A DNA stretch of 10,337 nucleotides, from the NCBI GenBank assembly GCA_018224345.1, contig JAGTUW010000110.1:1-10337 (forward strand), in the 5' to 3' direction. The notes under the pieces were generated by a model. That model was not told where the DNA came from. It searched no databases and saw nothing but the letters and a program-made list of their open reading frames with translations. Positions 1-6,256 of this stretch are shown here, piece by piece (the first letter of the stretch is position 1; the number at the start of each line of letters is the position of its first letter). The translations under genes were made by a program, and so were the position numbers. Source of the DNA: Bacteroidota bacterium (GTDB lineage Bacteria; Bacteroidota; Ignavibacteria; SZUA-365).

Positions 1-1308
1 AGGACGGAGATCCTCGACCGGATACCGGGTCGAAAGCGTTTCCATCTTTATTCCTGCCTTGCGTGCGGAGGCGAGCAAAGCCCCCTCGGTCGGATCTCCG
101 ACGAGGTGTGTCTCGCCATCACGTTCGACGAGACGGGATTCGGTACAGATTGCACCGATGAGCAGCGTTCTGCCGAGCGGGGAATCATGCTGTATATCAG
201 TGAGTGGGCCGTCTTCGCCCGTAATCACCCCGTCGCCGCTGTAGCCCGTTCCGCTGACTTCATAGTGCCGTGTTCCCGCGACAATGCGCGTGACCGTCAT
301 GGCATTTTCGGTCAGCGTTCCCGTTTTATCCGTGCAGATCACCGTTGTGCTGCCGAGCGTTTCCACTGCCGCGAGTTTGCGGATGATGGCGTTCTTTTTC
401 GCCATGGCATACACACCGATGGAAAGCGCAACGGTGACGGAGACCGGGAGCCCCTCGGGAATGGCAGCCACCGCGAGACCGACAGCCGTAAGAAACATCT
501 GCAGCAGAGAGTTGCCCTGCGCCAGTCCGGCAAGAAACAGCACCGCGATGGCGATGCCGATAGCGAAGCTCAGGTTTTTCCCGAAACGCGCGAGACGTTG
601 TTGCAGGGGGGAAATGCTTTCTTCTGTCTCGAGAATATTTTTCGTGATTGTGCCAAGTTCAGTATTCACGCCGACAGCGACGACCACACCCTTGCCGCGT
701 CCTCTCTGTACTGCGGTTCCGGTGTGCAGCATATTGTGCCGATCGCCGATGCCCGCGTTGGACGCCACGTTCGCATCGGCCTGTTTGTACACATGGAGAC
801 TTTCTCCCGTGAGCATGGATTCATCGACCATGAGTTCGCGGGCTTCGACAAGGCGGATATCCGCCGGGACCTTGCTTCCGGATTCGACAAATACGATATC
901 TCCGCATACCAGTTCGGTCGAAGGCATTGTTGACTGTGTCCCGTGTCGCAGGACGCGGGCGGTCGGCGAGGTAAGATCCTTGAGCGCTCGCAGGGCCGCT
1001 TCGGCGCGGGTTTCCTGGAAATAGCCGATGAGTGTATTGATGATCACCACCGCAAAGATGACGATCGAATCCGTCAGATCCGCCAGCAATCCGGTCAGTA
1101 CCGCGGCCACGAGCAGAATGATGATGATGGGATTGTTGATCTGTTCGAGCAGTACTCTGTAGCCGGGTTTTTTGGCTTCGTGCGGAAGCACGTTCGAGCC
1201 ATACTGGTTGCGCGCGCGGTCCACCCCGTCCGCATTCAGCCCGTGATCGGGTCCCGTGTCGAAGGTGGAATAAATATCATCGTGAGGAAGTGTATGCCAG
1301 GGAGTCAT
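1..1308 (-). CDS. P2-type cation-transporting ATPase (Ca2+-ATPase-like), N-terminal part, cut by window edge
   Basis: Reading the minus strand from ATG at 1308 gives 436 open codons that run off the left edge, about half of a usual 850-900 residue pump. Residues 1-45 resemble the cation-ATPase N-terminal domain. M1-M2 hydrophobic segments lie near 57-75 and 81-97. The actuator domain carries TGES at 167-170, the phosphatase motif. M3-M4 lie near 246-300, with PEGLP at 284-288; the glutamate in this motif is typical of Ca2+-type P2 pumps. The phosphorylation site is DKTGTLT, with acceptor D327. GDPTEGAL at 404-411 belongs to the nucleotide-binding domain. The protein should sit in the inner membrane and export Ca2+ or a similar cation by ATP hydrolysis. 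Substrate cannot be fixed without M5-M6, which are outside. No Shine-Dalgarno sequence is visible before the ATG. The gene is divergent from larB, and its upstream region contains the GC-rich repeat array. Confidence 0.95.
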   Translation of the reverse strand, partial: MTPWHTLPHDDIYSTFDTGPDHGLNADGVDRARNQYGSNVLPHEAKKPGYRVLLEQINNPIIIILLVAAVLTGLLADLTDSIVIFAVVIINTLIGYFQETRAEAALRALKDLTSPTARVLRHGTQSTMPSTELVCGDIVFVESGSKVPADIRLVEARELMVDESMLTGESLHVYKQADANVASNAGIGDRHNMLHTGTAVQRGRGKGVVVAVGVNTELGTITKNILETEESISPLQQRLARFGKNLSFAIGIAIAVLFLAGLAQGNSLLQMFLTAVGLAVAAIPEGLPVSVTVALSIGVYAMAKKNAIIRKLAAVETLGSTTVICTDKTGTLTENAMTVTRIVAGTRHYEVSGTGYSGDGVITGEDGPLTDIQHDSPLGRTLLIGAICTESRLVERDGETHLVGDPTEGALLASARKAGIKMETLSTRYPVEDLRP

Positions 1309-1358
1309 ATCGCAGACGCAGTTGGTTTGTTATGTAAATCGCTTCGTAGATTCCTTCA

Positions 1359-1366
1359 CAAATGTA
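1359..1366 (-). promoter_or_regulatory. Candidate Bacteroidota-type -7 box for the ATPase gene
   Basis: On the minus strand this reads TACATTTG, an exact match to the TAnnTTTG -7 element known for the primary sigma factor of Bacteroidota. It lies about 50 bp upstream of the ATPase ATG. No TTG element is visible at the usual -33 distance, so the assignment is tentative. It would give a 5' UTR of roughly 40-45 nt. Confidence 0.3.
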
Positions 1367-1381
1367 CGGCAGAACAAACTA

Positions 1382-1508
1382 AAATCCCCGTCCCGGGCCG
1401 GCCCCTGTGCCGGCCCGTTCCAGCCAAACCCCCGAACGTAGCCCGGCCCGCTCCGCCTGTGCCGGCCCGTTCCAGCCAAACCCCCGAACGCAGGTGCCGG
1501 CCCGTTCC
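1382..1508. repeat. GC-rich modular intergenic repeat array, copy 1
   Basis: The array opens with AAATCCCCG at 1382-1390. It contains three copies of GTGCCGGCCCGTTCC, at 1407-1421, 1459-1473 and 1494-1508. The first two copies are followed directly by AGCCAAACCCCCGAACG, giving two exact 30-mers at 1409-1438 and 1461-1490. Spacing between 15-mer starts is 52 and then 35 bp, so units are modular rather than strictly tandem and do not keep a reading frame. Two stem-loops are possible. GGGCCGGC (1395-1402) can pair with GCCGGCCC (1409-1416) around a 6-nt loop, and CGTTC can pair with GAACG within each full unit. There is no U-run, so this is not an ordinary terminator. The same elements recur at 10234-10337. 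I do not recognise the family. Confidence 0.9.
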
Positions 1509-1513
1509 GTGCA

Positions 1514-1542
1514 TTGTCCCTGTCGTGGCCTCCGGTTATATT
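1514..1542 (+). promoter_or_regulatory. Candidate promoter for larB, possibly giving a leaderless transcript
   Basis: TTGTCC (1514-1519; 4 of 6 matches to TTGACA) and TATATT (1537-1542; 5 of 6 matches to TATAAT) are separated by exactly 17 bp. Transcription would then begin at about 1548-1550, on or next to the larB ATG at 1549. That fits the absence of a Shine-Dalgarno sequence before larB. This is pattern matching to a sigma70 consensus, and Bacteroidota primary promoters often differ from it. Confidence 0.3.
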
Positions 1543-1548
1543 GGGTAT

Positions 1549-2349
1549 ATGAAGAAAGGTCAGGAAATATTGGAACTGCTGCAGCGGTTGACGGACGGGG
1601 AACTCAGCATGGAACAATGCGCGGAAAACCTGGAAGCGATGCGGCAGCGATATCTGCATGTGGGAGATTATGCGCGGCTGGACCTCGAACGTGATACGCG
1701 TACCGGCTTTCCGGAAATCATCTATGCGCCCGGCAAGACGATGGAGGAACTCCGTGGCATTCTCGCAGCGATGATCGAACACAATCGCCGCAATATCCTG
1801 TTTTCACGACTGACGAAAGAACAGTTCACTGAACTCGCGGCCGAACAAAGCGAAGCTCGCTACCACGAGCGTTCATCGCTCGCCGTGTTCGCACCGCGTG
1901 TGCCGGAGGTTGGTATCGGCAGCATCGCGCTGGTGACCGCCGGCACATCCGACCTGGCCGTCGCGGAGGAAATCGAAGTGGCCTGCACCTTCGCGGGCAG
2001 CGCGGTGCAACGCTTCGCCGATGTCGGCGTCGCGGGTATCGAACGCCTGCTCGCCGTCCTGCCCGCAATCGCACGTACACAGGTCTGCATCTGTGTCGCG
2101 GGCATGGAAGCCGCTCTGCCATCGGTACTCGCAGGACTGCTGAACATCCCCGTCATCGGCGTCCCCACCTCCACCGGCTACGGCGTCAATGCCGGCGGCA
2201 TCAATGCCCTGCTCTCCATGCTCGGAAGCTGCGCACCGGGCGTGCTGGTCGTCAATATCGACAACGGGATCGGCGCAGCGGCCGCAGCGCATCGTATCAA
2301 TCGCCTCATAAGCTCCGGAAAAGATGACGACGGTCACGACAAAATATAA
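1549..2349 (+). CDS. larB: LarB, pyridinium-3,5-biscarboxylic acid mononucleotide synthase (nickel-pincer cofactor)
   Basis: The product has 266 residues, close to the usual LarB length of about 250. LarB carboxylates the pyridine ring of nicotinic acid adenine dinucleotide and cleaves the phosphoanhydride, the first step of nickel-pincer nucleotide synthesis in the cytoplasm. The family signature GFPEIIYAPGKT lies near residues 54-65. The C-terminal half is the PurE-like (AIR carboxylase) domain, with VAGMEAALPSVLAGL, the glycine-rich GVPTSTGYGVNAGGINALL and the ending NIDNGIGAAAAAHRIN. I chose ATG 1549 because it gives a typical family N-terminus. The frame stays open back to 943, but that stretch is the repeat array and the antisense of the ATPase gene. 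There is no Shine-Dalgarno sequence. The 3' end overlaps larE by 26 bp, so the two are almost certainly co-expressed. The family assignment is very secure. Confidence 0.95.
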   Translation: MKKGQEILELLQRLTDGELSMEQCAENLEAMRQRYLHVGDYARLDLERDTRTGFPEIIYAPGKTMEELRGILAAMIEHNRRNILFSRLTKEQFTELAAEQSEARYHERSSLAVFAPRVPEVGIGSIALVTAGTSDLAVAEEIEVACTFAGSAVQRFADVGVAGIERLLAVLPAIARTQVCICVAGMEAALPSVLAGLLNIPVIGVPTSTGYGVNAGGINALLSMLGSCAPGVLVVNIDNGIGAAAAAHRINRLISSGKDDDGHDKI

Positions 2350-3151
2350 TACACTCATAACTGATATAGTACGAAAAGCAGACAATGCGGATCGTCACCT
2401 CGTGGCGTATTCCGGCGGGGTGGACAGCGCCCTGGTGGCGAAAGCGGTGTATGATGCCTTTCCCTCCACAAGTGAAGCAGTGATGGCGCTGTCGCCGTCC
2501 GTCTCGGAAATCATGCGTTCCTCCGCCATCGCGCTGGCGGAACATATCGGGATTCCCCTGCGCTTTGTCGAAACCCGCGAACATCTCGATCCGGTCTATG
2601 TGGCCAATGAAGGGATGAGCTGCTACGTCTGCAAACACGGCATCTACACGGCCATGGAAGCGATCATCGCCGATGTGGCTCACAACGCGGATACGGTATT
2701 GCTGTACAACGGGACGAATGCGGACGATCTCACCGATCCGACGCGGGTGGGACTGCAGGCGGCACGGGAACACTTTGTGCGGAGTCCGCTCGCCCATCTG
2801 CGCAAGGAGGAAGTGCGTGCGCTCTCCCGCCATGCGGGACTACCGAACTGGAACGATGCGGCATCACCCTGCCTGCGCTCACGACTGTCACCCGGCGTCG
2901 AAGCGACTGCCATCCATCTGCAACGCATCGAAACTGCCGAGGACATTGTGCGTACGACGTACGTACTTTCTCCCGATGTGAATTTCCGTGTGCGCCACCT
3001 CGGCGACGACAGCGCCATGCTGGAAATCGACGCAGCGCTGCTCGACGATATCGACCTTGCCCGCTGTCGCGAGGCGCTGCTCGCACTCGGCTTTGGCGCC
3101 GTGGAAAAACGCGCCTTCCGCTCGGGCAGCGTCAGTATCGACACTCCCTGA
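2324..3151 (+). CDS. larE: LarE, ATP-dependent pyridinium-3,5-dicarboxylate sulfurtransferase (nickel-pincer cofactor)
   Basis: The product has 275 residues, normal for LarE. It adenylates the carboxylates of the LarB product and converts them to thiocarboxylates before LarC inserts nickel. The PP-loop SGGVDS is at 30-35. CYVCK places cysteines at 100 and 103. ASPCLRSR places the third at 183, the position of the sulfur-donating Cys176 in the Lactiplantibacillus plantarum enzyme. W176 in NWNDAASPC is part of the same conserved loop. Three cysteines in this arrangement are known from LarE proteins that bind a [4Fe-4S] cluster and act as a sulfur shuttle, so this enzyme may not be sacrificial; that is inference. 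The ATG lies inside the larB coding region (26-bp overlap), with only a weak GGAAAAG before it, which suggests translational coupling. No larC or larA follows within the window. Confidence 0.95.
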   Translation: MTTVTTKYNTLITDIVRKADNADRHLVAYSGGVDSALVAKAVYDAFPSTSEAVMALSPSVSEIMRSSAIALAEHIGIPLRFVETREHLDPVYVANEGMSCYVCKHGIYTAMEAIIADVAHNADTVLLYNGTNADDLTDPTRVGLQAAREHFVRSPLAHLRKEEVRALSRHAGLPNWNDAASPCLRSRLSPGVEATAIHLQRIETAEDIVRTTYVLSPDVNFRVRHLGDDSAMLEIDAALLDDIDLARCREALLALGFGAVEKRAFRSGSVSIDTP

Positions 3152-3244
3152 TCATCATCCGCATTACCACGTGCTGCGGCAGTGAGATCGCCGGATTGAC
3201 ACTGGGCAGCATGGAAGGATTCACTTCATTTTATCCATACTACG

Positions 3245-4216
3245 ATGCCGCTTTCAGACCTCCTCGCACAGCGTTCCCTTCTCATGCTCGACGGCGCCAT
3301 GGGCACGGAACTCGGCCGCCATGGCGTGGATCTCTCCGCTCCCCTCTGGTCGGCACGCGCATTGATCTCCATGCCACATGTCGTGCGCACTCTGCATTTC
3401 CACTACCTGCACGCAGGGGCGGATATCATTACTACAAATACGTTTCGCAGCAATATCCGCGCATTGCGCAAAGCAGGAATGGAATCGGAGTGGGAAGAAT
3501 TGAACCTGCGCGCGGTGCAACTGGCCTTCGAGGCGCGGGACCGTTTCCAGCCTGCCCGTCCGGTACTGATCGCAGGCGGACTGGCGCCGGTGGAGGATTG
3601 CTATCGCCCGGAAGATGTGCCACCGGATGACGAACTGCGGGAGGAACATCGCCGGCAGGCGGCCCTGCTGGCCATGACGGGCGTGGATGTGCTGCTGGCG
3701 GAAACGATGATGACCATTCGGGAAGCCGTGATCGCGGCGGAAGCCTGTGCTGCGACGGGGAAGGAATTCGCGGTCAGCTTCGTGACCGACGCAGAGGGGA
3801 CACTGCTCTCGGGCGAAACACTGAAGGATGCCGTCACCGCCGTCGCGCCATACACACCGGTGGCACTGCTGCTCAACTGCGTTGCAGCCACACAGATGAA
3901 ACAGGCATATGCAGCGCTGCGCGCATGTACGTCCCTGCCGACCGGCTGCTATGCAAATACCGGACAACCAGGTCCGAAAGAAACAGACGGACTGCGCCGG
4001 GACGCTGATATCGCCGGGTATGTCACGGCCTCGCGGGACTGGGTCGCAGCGGGCGCCCGTATCATCGGGGGGTGCTGCGGTACGACGCCGGAATATATCG
4101 AGGCTCTGACCGGGGAACATGCTCCCGAAACACTCGCCTTCCAGAAAAATGAAATTGATGCATACTACGAGGAACGCTATGGACGGCGACCCGATACAGA
4201 TGCAAAGCCCCATTGA
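3245..4216 (+). CDS. Homocysteine S-methyltransferase family protein (zinc-dependent)
   Basis: The product has 323 residues, a single homocysteine-binding TIM-barrel domain of the MmuM/BHMT/MetH N-terminal family. DGAMGTEL at 16-23 is the usual start of the barrel, and TTNTFRSN (63-70) resembles the TNTF motif of MetH and BHMT. The zinc ligands are visible: C212 in LLLNCVAA, and C277 and C278 in GGCCGTTP. It should transfer a methyl group to homocysteine to form methionine. The donor (S-methylmethionine, betaine or another) cannot be read from the sequence, so no symbol is given. No cobalamin or folate domain is attached. It lies 93 bp after larE on the same strand, with no terminator between, so co-transcription is possible. 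A perfect TTGACA at 3196-3201 lacks a good -10. No Shine-Dalgarno sequence precedes the ATG. The charged tail after about residue 305 is probably variable. Confidence 0.9.
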   Translation: MPLSDLLAQRSLLMLDGAMGTELGRHGVDLSAPLWSARALISMPHVVRTLHFHYLHAGADIITTNTFRSNIRALRKAGMESEWEELNLRAVQLAFEARDRFQPARPVLIAGGLAPVEDCYRPEDVPPDDELREEHRRQAALLAMTGVDVLLAETMMTIREAVIAAEACAATGKEFAVSFVTDAEGTLLSGETLKDAVTAVAPYTPVALLLNCVAATQMKQAYAALRACTSLPTGCYANTGQPGPKETDGLRRDADIAGYVTASRDWVAAGARIIGGCCGTTPEYIEALTGEHAPETLAFQKNEIDAYYEERYGRRPDTDAKPH

Positions 4217-4357
4217 CTGCAAACGTGACGCTGCTCCACTTGCGTTCGATATCATGACGGTTGCCCGGACGCATCGGGATATACACGATCTCACCGTTGT
4301 CCCCGAAGGAAATCCGTCATACCTTTCACTTTCTCATATCTTTCTTCAACCTTGTTC

Positions 4358-6253
4358 ATGATCATGTTCGCTTTCCGATACAAACTTCCGCATCCGCTTC
4401 TTCACCTCATGACCTTCGCGCTGTCCGCCTGGCTGACCTGCCTCGCATCTCCGTCGCTTTTCGGACAGAATGAAAGCCCGGTGCCAGCGACAGAGGAACG
4501 TAGCACTACGAATACCACAGAGTCAGTTGTTACCGGACACGGGCAGGAGAGAACGGGAGGGCAGGAGAGGACGGGAGGGCCGGATTCGGCATGGCCTGCA
4601 GGAAAGAAGCCTGTGCGAAACTACCGCATGCTGCCGGCGGCTGTTCAAGGGACATCCGAGGGTCGTCTGCCCTGGCGCTATATGCAGCCGGCGCGCGAAT
4701 GGATTTTCTCCATCGAAGGCAGCGTCACGAAAACCTTCGATGATTTTTCCGATACGCGATTTTCCGCTGGGGGGGCGTTGAGTCTGCGTCGCCATCTGCG
4801 GAATCTCGGTCCGGGGAACGGCTCGCTCTACGGCATGCTCGGCATAGGTTTTCATAATCTGCAATGGAAAGCGGACGGCCGTATGCTGGAACATTTCGAC
4901 ACGTCACAATTCGTGATGAACGAAGTGCATCGCAGCTTTGTCCTGCCCCTGAGCGCGCAGGCCCTGTGGCGTATGCCTGTCGGGGATGCTGCGGAACTGT
5001 TTCTCGGCGGCGGACTGGAACTTACCTACTTCTCACCCATGAACGCCAATGGCGATGCATTGCCGAAACCCCAGGATGAGTACGGGAAATGGACGGCCGG
5101 AATTCCTCTTACCGTCATGCTCGATTTTCTCTTCGGACGGCAATTCTCCATGACACTGCATGCAAGTATGCATACAACTTTCACCGACTACCTCGACGGA
5201 TTGAAGGCAGGAAGCTGGAATGATATGTACCTGACCACCGGTGTCGCATTCACCTATTCCTTTCCAACTCCGGACGGAGACAGGGATTTTGACGGACTTC
5301 CGGATTATGAAGAATTGTATATCTACAACACCGATCCCGATAATCCCGATACCGACGGCGACGGATTGCCCGATGGCGAGGAAGTTCTGCTCGGAACCTC
5401 GCCGCGACATCCGGACACCGATGGCGACGGACTCAGCGACTTTGAAGAGGTGCGTATTCATGGCACTGATCCGTTGCGCCGGGATACGGATGGCGACGGT
5501 CTCATGGATCTCGAGGAAATCACGCTCGGCACGTCGGCAACCCGTGCCGATACCGACGGCGACGGGCTGCCGGACAGTGTCGAACTCGCCCGTGGCACCG
5601 ACCCACTCAATCGTGATACCGACGGTGACGGGATTCCGGACGGATTGGAAACCGTGTCGAGTCCTCTTCTGCGCGACACGGATTTCGACGGTCTCACCGA
5701 CGATATGGAACTCGTGTACGGCTCGCGCGCCATCGACAGCGACTTTGACGCTGACGGCCTGCCCGATGGAGAGGAGCTACTCATCGGTACCGATCCGCGC
5801 AACCCGGATACCGACAACGATGGTGTCAATGATTATGCGGAGTACTACGGACTGTTGACCGATCCACGGAATCCGGATACGGATGGCGACGGTATTCCTG
5901 ACGGACGCGACCCGTCGCCCCTGCCGGGAACGGAATTCAACCCCGTCCGCAATTTCTCATGGATGTTTCTCGAACTGTTCCGAAGGGAACATGTCATCGA
6001 TGAAAACTCGAAGGCCTTTGTACAGCTCATGCATTTCATCCGGCGTGCTCCGCGCACACATGTCTATGAAATAGAAATCGAATGTTTCGGAGAGAACATG
6101 ACGCATGCCCGTGAGCGGCGAAGGGCGCTTGAGGACTTCCTGAGAAAACGCACGGGGAGTTGGGATATCCCCATGATTTCCTTTTTTGAGACGGTGGAAC
6201 GTACATATTACGATGCCCGCCTGCGCTACATATTCAACCCGAACTGGCGGTAG
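4358..6253 (+). CDS. Secreted/outer-membrane protein with thrombospondin type 3 repeats and a divergent OmpA-like tail
   Basis: The product has 631 residues. ATG 4358 was chosen because it keeps RYK before the hydrophobic core of a signal peptide (about 19-30, cleavage near SLFG-QN around 36-37). TTG at 4352 and ATG at 4364 or 4409 are alternatives. A Ser/Thr/Gly-rich linker follows, with a duplicated GQERTGG. Residues about 108-302 alternate hydrophobic and polar stretches, with glycine and aromatic residues, like an outer-membrane beta-barrel. Residues 306-521 are ten TSP3-type units of about 22 residues built on DTDGDGLPDGEE, known to bind Ca2+. Residues 525-631 contain a stretch ending RERRRALEDFLRKR that recalls the peptidoglycan-binding OmpA domain but lacks its usual TD..G motif; this link is weak. 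A likely role is a Ca2+-stiffened envelope structural protein. TATCTTTC at 4337-4344 is a near match to the -7 box. No Shine-Dalgarno sequence is visible. Confidence 0.85.
   Translation: MIMFAFRYKLPHPLLHLMTFALSAWLTCLASPSLFGQNESPVPATEERSTTNTTESVVTGHGQERTGGQERTGGPDSAWPAGKKPVRNYRMLPAAVQGTSEGRLPWRYMQPAREWIFSIEGSVTKTFDDFSDTRFSAGGALSLRRHLRNLGPGNGSLYGMLGIGFHNLQWKADGRMLEHFDTSQFVMNEVHRSFVLPLSAQALWRMPVGDAAELFLGGGLELTYFSPMNANGDALPKPQDEYGKWTAGIPLTVMLDFLFGRQFSMTLHASMHTTFTDYLDGLKAGSWNDMYLTTGVAFTYSFPTPDGDRDFDGLPDYEELYIYNTDPDNPDTDGDGLPDGEEVLLGTSPRHPDTDGDGLSDFEEVRIHGTDPLRRDTDGDGLMDLEEITLGTSATRADTDGDGLPDSVELARGTDPLNRDTDGDGIPDGLETVSSPLLRDTDFDGLTDDMELVYGSRAIDSDFDADGLPDGEELLIGTDPRNPDTDNDGVNDYAEYYGLLTDPRNPDTDGDGIPDGRDPSPLPGTEFNPVRNFSWMFLELFRREHVIDENSKAFVQLMHFIRRAPRTHVYEIEIECFGENMTHARERRRALEDFLRKRTGSWDIPMISFFETVERTYYDARLRYIFNPNWR
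5273..5920 (+). repeat. Ten TSP3-type calcium-binding repeat units within the coding region
   Basis: Ten consecutive units of about 20-25 residues each begin with an Asp-rich loop, mostly DTDGDGLPD, and continue with an EE..LGTDP segment. At DNA level the loop recurs as variants of GATACCGACGGCGACGG. Units 1, 7, 8 and 9 are the most divergent (DGDRDFDG, DTDFDGLTD, DFDADGLPD, DTDNDGVND). The spaced aspartates are the Ca2+ ligands in known TSP3 repeats. Confidence 0.9.
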
Positions 6254-6256
6254 GGT

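Noticed and set aside
106..1024. Two overlapping plus-strand frames of 275 and 246 residues
   Set aside because: They are antisense to an unmistakable P-type ATPase with all motifs in order. Their translations are Arg/His- or Ser-rich without any recognisable domain.
1395..1416. GC hairpin of the repeat as an intrinsic terminator
   Set aside because: Neither strand has a U-run after the stem, and the element lies upstream of starts of divergent genes rather than after a stop codon.
1382..1508. CRISPR array
   Set aside because: Spacing between repeated units is irregular (52 and 35 bp). The intervening sequence is itself shared with the other array, so there are no unique spacers, and there are no cas genes.
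943..1548. In-frame upstream extension of larB to a 468-residue protein
   Set aside because: The extra 202 codons are antisense to the ATPase gene and then run through the GC-rich repeats. The family N-terminus begins at 1549, so the open frame is a by-product of GC-rich sequence.
1407..1694. Translation of the repeats as a small protein (PARSSQTPE-like units)
   Set aside because: Unit spacings are not multiples of three, so no frame is kept across copies. The frame continues only by chance into larB in the wrong register.
3152..3244. SAM-type riboswitch before the methyltransferase gene
   Set aside because: Only 93 bp are available. I could not find conserved SAM riboswitch helices or an expression-platform terminator.
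3254..4294. 346-residue minus-strand frame
   Set aside because: It is the antisense of the homocysteine methyltransferase gene. The plus strand carries the zinc-binding and barrel motifs; this frame has none.
4217..4357. Terminator or small gene between the methyltransferase and TSP3 genes
   Set aside because: The only stem found is a 4-bp CCCG/CGGG without a U-run. The 80-residue frame spanning the gap lacks any signal and overlaps both neighbours.
5241..5858. 205-residue plus-strand frame inside the TSP3 gene
   Set aside because: It is a +1 shadow of the repeated GAT-ACC-GAC-GGC codons. Its regularity comes from the real TSP3 repeat frame.
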